From assembly GCA_038503065.1 (NCBI GenBank), contig JBCAMK010000014.1, positions 1,762,441 to 1,826,440 on the forward strand: a stretch of DNA of 64,000 nucleotides, read 5' to 3'. The notes below the pieces were generated by a model. That model worked only from the letters and a program-made list of their open reading frames with translations, did no database searches and was not told where the DNA came from. Shown piece after piece: positions 23,157 through 36,400 of the stretch (within the stretch, counting starts at the first letter, position 1; each line of letters opens with the position of its first letter). Position numbers and translations under genes: made by a program. The stretch is from Paragyromitra xinjiangensis. Its lineage: Eukaryota > Ascomycota > Pezizomycetes > Pezizales > Discinaceae.

Positions 23157-24768
23157 CTTATTTTATCATTTATTAAGTAGCGGTATTGGAGGATAGTCAA
23201 ATTGTTTTATGTATACTCTAGATTAGAGAAGTTTGTCATGTGCAACCATTCTGTATCCACTCAGGTCGGGGAGATAGAACAGGTCTTACAATTTTTCTCT
23301 GGTGACCCTGTAGAGCGGAATACCTATCCCGATATCCTATCTTCGCACCCCTGACCGAGATACCAAGCGAGGCGTTGCTGGTGTTCTAGAAAGTTCTGGA
23401 CCTGCGGAGTCAAGGCGCCTCGCTAAGTTTAGGTATAATGTCCAATAGTAAGAAAACCCTAACCCTAGTGGTGAGGAAATTGACACTGCCTACTCTATAT
23501 TCGTAGAGCGTACGAATGAATGCCTATGGTGGTGCAAGAAGTCTTGGGGGGTAGGATATCCACAGTATCCTATTGGGTTGCCCCTGGCAATTGACCAAAG
23601 CACTAGGTATTACTCTCAGTGGAGTTCATTCACAAATTAGGATAAGAGACCCCAGAGTTTCAGTTCACTGCAGTTGAGGTTGAGGTTGAGGTTGGGGGTT
23701 ATAATCAGTGGTTTCCAGTCAGCGTCGCAAAAACACGTGTGAATACCCCAGGCCTGACGCACTTGCTTCTGAAGACTTTTCGCATCGCACCAATATAGTT
23801 ATCCAGACAAGCCAGAGAACCTGCGCACCGCAGCAGCCTGCAGGTGGAATGGCGTCGTACCTAGAGAACCTGGACAAATAGGTATTGCATACCCCCCTCT
23901 GTATCAGATATCAATCTTTGCATTTCCAAATTCATGATGTCATCTATCTCCTAGGCTTCATCACGTGATTTCCCGCCTCGTTTTCGAACACCATCAAATT
24001 CTGGAGACAGGGCGCTCTCCTAAGAGGGCTGGAAACTTGAAGAGCTGATAGGGTGGTTCATCTGCTTCTCGCAGGCGTCCAGCCTGCTGCTATTCTAGTG
24101 GGATAGGTATTGTTAAATATCTGTTGTGAAATACCCGATTCGGCCATCGCAACAATTCTCAATTATACTACCACGTACATCGCATCGAACGTGAACCAGC
24201 GAAATGTCCATGCTAACCCTCTTATCCTCGAAACTTCTCGGTGGTAAAGATCAAGTCCTTTCGTCCTCTTAGCATTTCCAATATGATGCAAGGAGGTGTG
24301 GGGGGGTTGGTAGGCCTCTTCAGACCCTCGTACAAAAAGATTCGTTAGCAAAACTACGACCAAATAACGCCATCAAAGAGGGACTATAAGTTGCTGTAAC
24401 CCTGGTTTCACATTTGCATCGGTTCGATCAGTTATCTAAAGCCTCAACTACTTTCTTCAGGGTTTTGATTGGTCAAATTAACCAAAGGGTGTGAAGAACT
24501 TTCGCAGCCCCCACGCCTTCTCCCTCCAGAGCTGTTGTGGCTGCTTTCCGTGGATCGGTTTCACCAGTAGCAAAAACTGAGTTTATAGGCTACCCAGGCA
24601 TACGTATGTGATATCGCCAGCCAATGATCAATTAGTCTCCGAGGATGTCGTGATGTCTTTTATCCTCGCTGTTTCCTACCCCTCGAGTTCATCAGAAATA
24701 CGAGACTGAAACCTTGGCTTCCAACTTCCAAGAGATACCCAAAGCCCTCCAAGACTTATTGACTGAAT
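23157..24768. other. Gene-free stretch with a telomere-like dimer and a GAGGTT repeat
   Basis: AACCCTAACCCTA at 23455-23467 is a telomere-type dimer on the minus strand. Three and a half copies of TTGAGG lie at about 23674-23695. No gene seen; the part close to 24769 is the leader of the receptor gene, and an extra upstream 5' exon there cannot be excluded. Confidence 0.45.
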
Positions 24769-27700
24769 ATGAGGTATGGATCTATTTCAGCACCTGCGAG
24801 CTGTCAAAAAGCTAATCAAGCCAGTTTCCCCCGTTCTCCTTGGGTTGTTGCGCAAGAGAGATATCTCGATGGACTGAGCGATGAGGATAAAGCTCTTTTT
24901 CGCAGTGCGTCCGCGGAAAATTTGCTCTATAGCACCAGCGCGGCTCAAATCCTTCACAAAAAGGGTAGTACATCAAGAAATGTAGCAAAGAAACTTCAAC
25001 CCCTCATTGCTGCAATCTCTCAATACGGCAACGCTTTTGACGTTATATCTAATACCGCTCCGTTCATTGCGCCGGTTTGGGGTGGTTTACGTGTTCTTTT
25101 ACATGTATGGTCCCAGGTTTTTGGGGTTCGATCGAGACCTATTGCTAAAAGGAAATTTACGTTTTAGATAGCTCACGAGTTTGGTGTTTACTATATGAAA
25201 CTTATCGATATGCTGGAGAGGATAGGGGATGTGATTCCCCGATTTAAATCCTACGAGACACTGTTTCCGAAGCACGAACGGCTCCTTGATTCCCTTTCAG
25301 CTGTTTATCTCGATATAATAACTTTTTGTGTCGACGCGAAAGCTATCTTCCAAAAGGCTAAGAAGAAAAAATGTAGGTCTTACTACCGATGCTTCGAGTA
25401 AGTATATTCTGACATCTAGGTGCCTAAAGCTCGTTATCGAATTCTAAGAGTTCGAAGTGGCCTGCAAGCGTTTAGGGTGGTTTGGAAGCCATTCGAAGAA
25501 AAGTTTGGGGAGGTAATAGAAAAGTTCCGTCGAAATGCGGAAAAAGTTGAAATGGAGGTAAAATTGGCCAATATGAACGAGCAGGTAGTGGAGAGGAGGG
25601 AGCAGGGACGCGAAAGAGATGCCCAGGACTTGGAACGGATAATATCGAAAACTGAGAGAAAAAGACAACTCCTCTTACATGAAGGTGAGTAGCGCTCTTA
25701 CTTATACTAGTATTTCACAGCAGGCTAAATATTTATAGAGCGACGTCGTGATAATCTGCTAAAGAGATTATCACGATGCGATCAGGATTACAAACATCGC
25801 GTCATCAAGAGGCCACGAGTGGAAGGTACCAGTCGGTGGATGCTAAACTCTCCCGAGTTTAATTCCTGGTTGGAGGCAGCTGGTTCTTCGTGTCTGTGGT
25901 GCTATGGGATTCGTATGTGCTTTCGAGATTGGAAACTTGTTCTATCGTTACTAACAGTTGGAAAACAGCTGGCTCTGGGAAATCAATCGTGACGTATTTC
26001 ACCTGATCATTCTTTCTCTAGCAGATTGGACCAGATCATACTAACTTGGCTATTCTAATAGGTCTGTTATTATTGACACCATTAAAGAAGAACAAATATG
26101 GGATGGAGCTTCATTGGCTTGGTTCTACTGTGACTATATGGAAACGGAAACCCTCGAACCACCAGAAATTGTCGGTAGTATCATCAAGCAATTACTGCCT
26201 ACCCATTTACTCCCAATGTCTATCGACCTCCAACTGCAACTGGAGCAGATCTACGATAATAGTCGTGTTCCCGATATAGAAGAACTATTCGACATGCTTT
26301 CACGGGTTATCAGTCAACTGTCGAAAGTTTTTATTGTTCTTGATGGCCTAGACGAATGCAAGGAGGGAGAGAGGTATCTCTTTTTACGGCGGCTCCAGGA
26401 CTTATCAAATTCTTCTACAACCCCTGTTAAGTTATTCATCGCAAGCCGAGAAGAGGTAGATATTAAAGAAGCAATTGGAAATTCTCTTTCCATCCGAACC
26501 GCAGGACCACAGGTCTCGTTGGATATTGCCGCTGTCGTTCGAAACCTAGTCCAAACGAGGGTGGAAGGAAGAAGGAGCTGGTCACAGGATCCTGTTCTTT
26601 TACAGGAGATTGTTGATGCACTTATTGCCGGTGCGAGGGGAATGTGAGGACCGTCTGAAACTCTCAAGTTGTCAGCTAGAACAATGACATTGCTGATCAA
26701 TGACCTCTAGGTTTCTTTGGGTGATACTACAACTTCAAGATATTTGCGAAGAGCTATCTGAAGATGGGGTGAGATATGCTCTTGGACGTCTTCCTGATGG
26801 ATTGAATGAAACGTTCATCAGAGCGTTGCAAAAGATTAAGATGCGGGGCTCGGAGTCTCAAGTTAAAACTGCTAGAACTCTCTTCATGTGGCTGGTGGGT
26901 AGTAGGAGGGCCCTTACAATAGACGAATTAAAGGAGGCGGTATCGATTACACCAGGCGATGCGGGTTTACATAAGGGAAAGATACCAGACGAGGCCCAGC
27001 TTATAAGGGTTTGCGGAAACCTGATTACCCACGACCCACAGGAAGGTACTATCAAGTTAGCACATTACACCGTACAACAGTTTCTTCTCTCACAGCCTTC
27101 AGAGCTGGAGAAGACCCATCAAATTCCAGATTTCCATCTTCAGCTTGATCATGCCAACGTTCAAATTGGCCATATCTGTATGACTTATCTCTGCTTTTCA
27201 GCGTTCGAGACCCAGATTGTCCTGAGAACGCGAGGAGATCTGTCAGCGTCAGATAATATGCTTCTGCGATCGCCTGTATTGGATTGGGTTCCGCAGATGA
27301 GTGGCTTTAATCAGGCCCAGACCACTGTGTGGAATATATTCAGAGGAAATATGCTCTCTTCAACAGGCCCAACCTCTGATATAGACTTCTCCAAACATCT
27401 TTACTGGCTAAAGAAGCCTTCCGGGGATTTCACGCATCAATATAAGTTCCTTGGGTATGCCATAGAATTTTGGGTGCAACACGCTGCATCATTCACCCCG
27501 GAACAAACTGAAATATGGAAACAGTTTGAAAACCTTGCGCTTGAGCGGAGACTGTTTTTCGATTTTCGGCCCTGGCTGGCAGGCAATTTTGCCAAATCTT
27601 CGCACACCCTATGCGCATTTCGATGGGCGTTGGAGAATACTCACGAGCCTTTGCTAAGGTTGACTCTTAGCTCAAGTGAATACGACTGGAATTTCCTTAG

Positions 27701-28103
27701 CTGCGCTCTCGGAAATAGCGAACACGCGGTATGCTTTGCATCGCAGATGGGTTATGAACGACTCGTGAAGATTCTCTTGCCCGCTTTTTCGAGCTCTTTT
27801 AGCAAGGACACCAAAAAAAACACGGAGGTTCTTATAAGGTCTGTGAAATTGGCTATATCGAATCACCACACTGGCATCGCTATAGCTCTTCTCCACAACT
27901 TTGAAGATTTAGAGGAGCTATTACCCGGCGGGCCTTTAGATGAGGTATTTGAAACGGTATTAAGGGGAGGTCATGAGCAAATCTCGGAGTTGTTACGCAG
28001 CAGCTTTGGTTTCGGTAGTCTGAACCACAGAGTGATTGAAGAACGAAAGGCATGTCATATCCTTTTATTTGAAAATTTCTTCTCAGAAAAATGTTTTTGC
28101 TAA
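24769..28103 (+). CDS. NACHT-type NOD-like receptor (STAND NTPase), 991 aa
   Basis: Seven exons fit the frame throughout: 24769-25104, 25168-25397, 25449-25684, 25739-25912, 25969-25993, 26062-26643 and 26711-28103 (introns 50-70 bp). The N-terminal ~190 residues have the layout of the fungal domain that precedes many NACHT modules (LSDEDKALF, ENLLYSTSAAQ, PVWGGLRVLLH, FPKHERLLDSL). A charged coiled-coil linker follows at about 200-285. Walker A GIPGSGKS (324-331) is created by splicing: the intron falls inside its Pro codon. Walker B is FIVLDGLDEC (about 423-432), then a FIASREE sensor and a winged-helix region ending in KLAHYTVQQFLL. The last ~150 residues look like degenerate ankyrin-type helices (VCFASQMGYERLVKILL). 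Such proteins act as cytosolic NTP-driven switches in non-self recognition. The 5' start is the least certain point. Confidence 0.85.
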
Positions 28104-28285
28104 GAGGGATGCACTCGCCAAGGGCGATATATACGGAATAAATCTCTTGTCTTTGGGCGGAGCATATGAGAATCCAGGTCTTCTGGGAGCGGCAGATCAA
28201 CCCGCCGGTGTTGAGTAAGGCTACCCTAAACGTGCAGAAGACTATCCTCGGTGCTTTTAAACCTTTATTAATACTTATGTGATAG

Positions 28286-29309
28286 TATAATTGCTGTTCA
28301 TGGACTCTACGGGAACCCGTGGGCTACATGGGCTGATAGATTATCTGGAACTAACTGGCTCAGGGACTTCTTGCCAGACCTCGTGAGGTTTCCTAACTCT
28401 CGAATAATGACATTTGGCTACAAATCACACCTCATGTTCAGCAAGTCGGGTTTGGGGATTCAAGAGTCCGCAATTAATTTGCTTGAGCTGATTGATAAAT
28501 GGCAACAAGGGACTTCAGGGCCCCGACGCATCATTTTCATATGCCATGACTTTGGGGGACTGGTTGTAAAAAAGGTAAACTTTTACAAGATTATTTTGAC
28601 ATCGCTAATGGCAGATAGGCACTTATCTTGGCACATGTAAGAGGGGGTGAGTTTCGCTTTTTCAGGAATTGTTGTCACGGAATCGTCTTCCTAGGAACGC
28701 CCCATCGCGAGTTAGAATCTATGGGAGCATCGGAGGTATATACAACTGCAGCTATTGATATTGCTCGCTCCCTCAAACCGACTAGGGCTAGGGAGCCCCT
28801 TGAAGAAGACATTCGGAATGCTTCGAGTACTTTACGATTGATCTCGGAGCAGTTTCTTGTGTGTTCGCAAGATTTAGAGATCGTTTCAATTTACCGGGAA
28901 CAGACTCGGGATATAAGATTACCGTCGGTATGTTGACTCTTAATCGTAACTATTCCCACGCATCTAGCCGATTTTTCTGACTCTTTCGGGCTTCAAGCTC
29001 GCTGACACCATTTCGACCATCCTGAATATCCGTCGGGAAACAATCCTGTTCACTGATGCAGATCACCGTGCGATGTGCAGATTTACCAGCAATAAATCCG
29101 ATAGGTTCGTGGATTTGGGGGTGGAGATTTCGAAGATGGTTAAGAGCGCTTCGGAGCGCCCGCGTCCTACACGCGATAATGTGGTGCCTCCTGTCAATCT
29201 ATGGTCGGGGTCACCTACGGACCGAGGGGTTTCAATTCTCCCCAACCATAGCACTAGAGGTAGCCAAGGCATTCGTCGGGCCTCCCGATCAGCTATCGCA
29301 CAAAATTAG
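28286..29309 (+). CDS. SERAC1/SesB-type alpha/beta hydrolase, 5' end uncertain
   Basis: Three exons are clear: 28286-28574, 28619-28927 and 28998-29309 (introns 44 and 70 bp). They encode IIAVHGLYGNPWATW (oxyanion-loop HG), the nucleophile-elbow region FICHDFGGLVVKK, GIVFLGTPHR, and TDADHRAMCRF with the likely catalytic His, in the order seen in fungal lipase-like domains that cap NLR proteins. At the elbow the usual Ser of GHSxGG is Asp here (CHDFGG). A phase-matched upstream exon ending at 28214 (71-bp intron) is open back to about 28036 but has no ATG, and it overlaps the 3' end of the receptor gene. The gene may therefore be 5'-truncated, or once joined to the receptor. It stops about 60 residues after the hydrolase fold, with no NACHT domain behind it. 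Confidence 0.72.
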
Positions 29310-30381
29310 ATAATATTTATGTAGCTGTAGAACGAGCGGAACAGTAATAGGATTAGGCATAGTAATTCCCTTCATTCCCTTAAGTCAAACTCTCATAGGA
29401 GAGAAGTACGAATGAGGTAGAAACCCAATGGCTCAACTAGATATGTCGATATCGTCTAGGATTAGCATTGATAGCTAAGGTTTCATATCACTACCTTTTC
29501 TCTAAACCTACAACTTCTCTTTTTTCCAGCTAACTGCTTCTTCTGTAGTTTATCAAATACCCAAGATAATTATTATCACTAGTGTAGCACGCCATGAACG
29601 AATTAATACCATCAATTACCGTCAAAGTAAGGCTTACTGGCTAATCGGCAGTGGTGTTACTCGGTCCCCTGACTGCCCAATAGTTGGATAGATATAGAGA
29701 TCGTGCGATAGGCACAGCTAAATCACGTACTTTACACCACATTAGATGTGCGCAGTGGCAAAAGTGTAAATACATGACCCAGGATTGGTAATATGCCAAT
29801 GGTAAAGGGCTTATCACCAAGACTCCATTCCCCTCATACCCCTCAGCCTAACCAATCCGATCAACCAAACGAAGCCCCAAAACGCCCATCCAACTATATT
29901 CCTCAGCCTTGTGTAACCAACCCCACAACTGCACGGCACTTGCCATATCTCAAGGTGGGGTAGATGCAAAAATACCTAGTTGACCTTCGTATGCGGGCCG
30001 ACCTGCAGCGAGGGGGAAGTACCGGGATATCTTAGAGCAGAGGTAGGTGCCTGGGTTTCCGATGTCCACATTTCTTATCGATAGCTAGCCAGATAGTCCT
30101 TACTTGCCGACACGCTGAACTACTGGATAGATACTTTATTTTTTTGTTGAAATCAGATTCAGGCCTGTGAGGATATTTTATGAGTTATATTCCGGGCCTT
30201 AGAGAACGCCACCGTCGGTATTGATATCTGTGACTCAGGGTGCTTGTTTGAGTAGCGATTGGGGTTTACATAAGTGGGTGTGAATTCCGTGCACCAGTGC
30301 TTGATAGATAATTGAGTATCGTATCTTCATAGTTTCAAAGAGTATCTAGTACTGATTCCACCAAAACCACTATCAGCAACT
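29310..30381. other. Gene-free stretch
   Basis: No ORF of substance. The 3' half includes the promoter and leader of the questin-oxidase-like gene, whose ATG sits in the context CAACTATGGCG. Confidence 0.55.
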
Positions 30382-31882
30382 ATGGCGCCCCAAGTTAAAG
30401 AACTGCAAATGCTTCTAAACCCCGCGAAAGCAGGATTAATGTCCTTTCCTGGCATCACTTTCGAAAGCGCGCGCACAGCCAGCGAGCTCCTCAAGAAAAA
30501 TGAGCTGGACTACCACGGGTTCTTCCATCACTACGGTACGCGCGATAACTCCAGTCCTACAACAAAATACTGACGTCACAGGCTTCCATGTATACCCTCT
30601 ACCCAATCCCATACCATCAGCCTCTAACATTCCTAGAACCATATGGTTGAGGATCTTCTTGCCTGCTACGACTTCGGCGCTACTCCTGAGAACCTCCATA
30701 ATATCTACAATCGAGTGAAACAAGTCCAGCGCCCACGTCCGGAGGTTGACCCGAAGGCACTCGTGGATCTATCAGATGAGAGCGAATGGCATAAGTATCT
30801 AGGCAACAACAACCACTACGTTGACTTTCTGGTGTTTTTCCAGAAAGAGATGGAGGAGATTGGGTTAGAGGCGATGTTGGATAAGAGGTTGTTTGGCGGG
30901 ACAGAAGTGGCAGATGATCTTTTTATGAGGTGTTTTGCAGGTAAGTACTGTTGGGAGGTATTGTGGTGAGTGCTAATGGAGGGGGGGAGTAGGGATTTAT
31001 CACGCAATTATTCGGGTTGGGTCTGGATTGGAGTTTGGATTGCCGGCCTTGGTTGCAGAAGGGTTATCGTTGGCGGCGTCCAGTGGAGAGTGGCCAGCTG
31101 AGTTTCTTCGGAAGGCAGAGAAAGAAGCTAGGGCTGCGAAGGTAGGTCTATATTCTAGTATTGAGGCTCAGTACTGATTACGATGTGTAGGAGGCTGAGG
31201 GAAAGTCACTTAAAGTGCTTCTTGACGAGATATATAACGACAAGAGGGTACGAGAGTCCGCAGGGGCGAAGCACCCATTGGTATATTTACCATTTCTTGC
31301 AGCTGCAATAAACGAGATTGTTTCGTACACAGCGCAGTATCGTGTGCCCGTCGACCAGCTTGACGAGAAGCTTGCGGAATCGATCAACGTGGGAGGTATA
31401 TCTATACGAATCCAACTGAACCTGTTAAGCGTATACAAGCTAATCCATCCCGAGCGTTCATACTCGGCGGAGCAATGAGAAAGGACAAAGAGGTCAAGAT
31501 TGATTTCTTCTTGATGCACAGCATTACGTCTTCTATATTCCTTACTACGATCTTTGCTCAGGACTGGATCGCTCCGGAGAAGAAGGCTAGGTTTTTGGAG
31601 TGGAAAACTCGGTTTGATTTGCTCACGTATGCTGCTGTTGGTGCGCCGAAGCTGTATATGGATGAGATTCAGAACTATGCCCCGAAAGTCCCACATGACG
31701 GTGCTGGAAATCCGTGGCTGGGTATCATCGAGAGGGGGTTAAGGGTGGAGGATGATGGGCATACCATTAAGACTATTAGGTCATTGATTAATGGGGAGAG
31801 GGCATGTGCAAAGTATAGCGATTCTGGGAATGACTGGCCAGTCGTGGGAGACATGTGGTGGAAGATTGGGGCGATGAGTTAG
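30382..31882 (+). CDS. Questin-oxidase-like protein (DUF4243 / AflY-GedK family), 415 aa
   Basis: Six exons give one continuous frame: 30382-30535, an 8-nt microexon 30582-30589, 30637-30940, 30993-31141, 31191-31395 and 31455-31882 (introns 46-59 bp). The family signature is clear: YGFHNHMVEDLLACYDFGAT near residue 52, NNNHYVDFLVFFQKEM, GIYHAIIRVGSGLEFGLPAL, and later DFFLMHSITSSIF with FLEWKTRFDLLTYAA. The microexon supplies the GFH of YGFHNH; skipping it would destroy the frame. Relatives perform Baeyer-Villiger-type ring opening of anthraquinones (geodin GedK, aflatoxin AflY). Length fits the family (about 400-480). No polyketide synthase lies within the window, so the substrate is unknown. 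Confidence 0.9.
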
Positions 31883-33435
31883 TGATGCTTTCCTCGAGGG
31901 GTTAGCTGTAGTTGTGCTGACGGGTTTGCAGGTCTCGACAGTGCTGAGGGATGTGGTGACTGCGAAGGGGGTCCTCGTGCCTGGGTGAGAGGGGCAGGCT
32001 TTGATGAGGCGTGGGCTGTATTTGGGCCTAGGAAGGCGAACCTCTGATGAGAGGGCGAACTTGTATTTATACCGGTGCAGTCATGAAGTTCCTCTAGACA
32101 ATAGCAGCTATCGAAAAGCATTTGCTTCAAGTGATATACCTTACAGAAATTAGATATGGGTAGTCGTAAACTCTCATCTCATTGCTATCACCGCTGCGCG
32201 TTTGCGTGTATCTCAATTATCAATCAACTGCTGCTTGTTCTGCCCAATATTTTAAGAGCCCTGACCCTGAAAGCTTACGTAATCGTGCACCTAAACATAG
32301 CTAATCACTCGATATATCTTCCAGATGTTGTAAAATAGGGAGAGATAGATTAGTAATTCATGCAAAATAGGGATGGCGTGCAAGAAAGAATCGGTAACTA
32401 ATACATCTCCATGCGAGACCGAGTTTGCGGGCGGAACGCGAATACTACAGAATTTTCATCACTTCGGTAATCTTAACGTCTTCCCGACTAGAGTCTAGCA
32501 ATTAGGGAGCCTGATTCCAACAACTATATGTGACTAAGCTATAGGTACTCTGGGAAACTCACTAGGTTGGCCTTCTACGCACTTTCGTTGGCTTTATGCA
32601 TGTTTGCCCCGGGGAATAACTAAATACATCGTGATCAGTCTCTATAATTACCTACAGGATGATTGCTTCTTTTGGAATGATAGGTAATAGCAGGTTTATG
32701 CACATCTATATGGAAACAGATCCATCGCTCATTCTCCCAAATTCTGTGTACGTGACGGTTGTATTGCTATATATCTGCATGGTTGAGCTTTCGGACCTAT
32801 CAAGGGGCAGGTAGCATATGGATGTAGCAACTAAACCTAAGTCTGCAGTCTAAAATCTAAAACGGTGCTGGATGTACGAAACGAAACGTTCTACAACAGC
32901 ACCGTGGCGGAGATGGCAGTAAAATGGCTAGACCTTCTCGTATGTCATTAAATGCTTTAGTCTCGTGTCCACGTCCAGACTTCCCTCAATATTTGGCCTT
33001 TAAAGTCTGGATTCTCACTATAGCTACACACCGAAAATAAATAGCAATTTTCTAAAAGATATGGAAACGAGCTCGAGACTACGAATATCCAAGGTTGAAG
33101 CAGATGCTTTTTCAATATATCTGATAGCTAATGATATTCCCACCATACTTTTCTCGAACAAAACCCACGCTCTCCTGCTTCAAGGACGAAATCGCCTGCT
33201 TAATTAAAGCACTTCCCACTATCAACTCAACACTTCCCTTAGTTCACAAACTATCGCGGAAAGAGTAAAGAACGGATAAAGAAAGAAAGAAAAAACAATT
33301 GCTAAAATTCGTAACCATTCCACGAAAGAGTGACAGGAAAACTTGAGGGACGGAGTATCAGCCTTTGTGGGATACGAAAGGCAGGTGGCTGCTGGAGACT
33401 CACTAAACACACCATATTCCCCGCACCGTTAGCCC
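31883..33435. other. Gene-free stretch between convergent genes
   Basis: Intergenic DNA between the 3' end of the questin-oxidase-like gene and the 3' end of the minus-strand TcA gene. No motif-bearing ORF. Confidence 0.55.
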
Positions 33436-36400
33436 TTAAGCGAGCGTGTATCGCACCAACATCCAAAGGTCATCTATCTCGGGATTTTCCTTCTTTCGTG
33501 TCAAGGTCCAATCGGTGAATGCGTAATCCCCGTTCATTGAACAGACACAGTTTAACACTGCTACTGGTGCGCCGGCGGTGAGGTCCATCTCGGAGCCGCC
33601 CCCACCAGACTGAGCTGCCATCTTCAGCGTATCGGCCGTGATTTTTGCAGAAGTAAGGAGATAAACATCCTTGGCTTTGATTTTGCTAGGTGGTGTGCTC
33701 TTAGTGAAGAAAGGGAGACGGGTGTTGAGATTGGACATGACAAAGGGCTGGCTCCTCTGAAATCGGAACCACTCATTGGCAAATTCGTTCTTGAGGTCGA
33801 ATAAAGCGAAAAGGCCTTGGTCTTGGCTTAAACTTTCAATACTCTTGATGTACGAAGCGATAGAGGCTATGGCAATCTTTTTGAGAGAATCCCCTCCAAA
33901 GACCGACGTGTAACGAACGTGCACGATGGCGTCGGTAATAGTCCGGTAGTCGAATTGACGGAAGCCACTCGGTAGTTCCAATTCCCATTTACTGATTGCA
34001 CCGGCGCCCTCAAATGGGATATACCGCTCGTCCCTGAAGTTAAGCTCGAATACTCCGCTGTCGTTTTGCCCGTTACTGACTGCAATGTGGTCGATAGGTA
34101 TGATCCCCGACTGAAAGTTGGTATCGGCCTCGTTGACTTTTTGGACATAGTCGTTCTGGTTTTTTGGGATATTGACACGATATTTGTGCTCTAATAGGCG
34201 CATGGTACAGTTTATGCTTGTGTATGGGCCGACAACACAAGGGACAGATAGCGAGACGGATTTGATCCTACGTTTGTAGTGCCCGGGAAAGTCCATGTCG
34301 AAGAGCACCTCCGGAACTGCGAATTCGCATTTCCCAAGCTCTCTGAGCTCGAGAAGCGCTCGTGGGTTAACCTGTCTCAGCGATATGTGTTTGGTAATCT
34401 CGTAGTCGTAACCACGGTTTTCTTGATAGGCTGCTTCGAGCTGTTTCAAGCCCAGATACAAATTCTCTCCGGAAAATATTCCGTTGTTGTTGTCGTCCCA
34501 GTACCCTTGGATGAAATTAGATTTTGTGAGGCCTCGTTCGAACACATACGTCTTTTCCGCCTTTTCAGCCAAGTCATGAGCAAGTGTATAGGCTTGATAG
34601 TATAGGCTACGGAGCTTTTTCTCTTGCCACGAATAGAGGTTTTCGTTGGTATATTTTGTGCGGAGGAACTCTTCCGTCTTGGCCGCCAAATCAATCTGTT
34701 TCTGTTGGAGTAGAATGTCCTTTTCGGCAATGGTGATACGGGTTTGTTGAGATTTAATTTGGGTGTCAATGTTCTTGATCTCATAGCCGATCGAATTTGC
34801 TTGTAGGACTCGATCCTGCAACTGGCGAAGGAACGCTCCTTTCCTCGCAGCACCTGAAGCTTGCGATCCAATGAAATCTGCAGCAGCCCCCACGCCACGC
34901 GAAACTGCCATAGCAGCATTACCCAGGTTCGGGGGACCGAATCGGACGGACACACCGACTCCGAGGGGCATACCGTTGGCATCTACACTTGGGAGAGCCA
35001 GAAGCACTCCCGCTAAAGTCTCAATGACACCACGGCTTAACCCCAGCGCAGCTGCGTCGAATGCTTTATCGATCTCTTGCTTCTCATACCCAATGAGCTT
35101 GAGATCACCGTCCGTCTTGGGTTTCTCGATCTGATCGATTATCTCTTGAAAATCGCTATCTTCGGAGGGAACTTTGCTTAGGTCTTCGCCGATGAGCTTG
35201 TAGAAATGCTGAAGCCGATAAACTGGGCTTTTACGGGCTTGACGGAGTGTGTCTGTTGAAAGGTAAATTAGATCAAAGCTGCCAGTGGGCCTAAAACGAG
35301 GACAGAGAATTACCTAAAGCCTTGTTTGCTTCTTGCAAGTTCAACTTTTTCATTTCCAATACCATAGTGTTGATAGCGGTCTCGTGGCCCGCTCTGATGA
35401 GCTGGTACGACTCGGAATCCTTCTTCTCACTCGCGCCGAGAAATGCGCCACCCAACAGCTTAAGCTCCTGGACCATCTCGAAAGCTTTCTCGATAAGGTA
35501 TTGGAATCGATAATTTGGCATTGGGGCATTATAGTCCTGCAAAACATTGGCAAGGCTAAGTCCTCGGCTGGCTGCTTGCACCAGAGCACCGGGGTCAAGA
35601 GGGGGCTCAAAAAGAGCAAGCTTGCGTATATTTCCATTGATATCTTGACAATGTCGGATCTTGTAGAGTCGATCATCTATTGTGGCACGAAGAGCTCTTA
35701 TCTGGGCGTTGTCTGGCACGCAAAAATACCGTGTTGTCGCTGTGCCGAGCATGCTACCAGGGGCAGCAGCAGAAACGTTTTCATTGACCGCGTTGGATGA
35801 GAGAACCTGATTGCTGAATGGAAAAACGTTCTCAAAGTCAACTACAGCGTTGCCAAACGCATCCAACTTGTCCATGAGAGAGTTGAATGTCGCCGGATCC
35901 TTCTTTCCACGCTTCGGGATCTTCTGGCCAGGTGGACCATAAATATGTGCCGCGAGGACGTAGTATTGAATAGCTAGCGGTACAGACTCCAGGGTATTTT
36001 GGCGGAATAATTGGTCGCCGGCTGCAATAAGAATTTCGATATACTTCATCACCATCCACTTCATGTAAGATACTGGCCGGCTGCGTGCAATAGCATGGGG
36101 CTGAAACGGATTGTCTCTCCAGGAGTTGATTTGCCCACTAGCTAGGTCGGCTGTGTTAGGCTGAAGGTTGTCAAAGATCGTTTCAAGGACATTCTTTGAT
36201 AATACAACGCTGAAAGGATACCACTTCCAAACGCGCTGCAGATCAGAGCCGTTAGCTCTCGGGTCAAAGACGTAGTGGGCGATTTCGAGAGCCTTTTCGT
36301 ATTGATGAGAGCTTGCTAATTTATCAATCAAGAGCATCGGGGCATGCAATCCAACCTCCCACGTATACAATGAATAAGGGGAGTTCAGTTCGTGGTAGTT

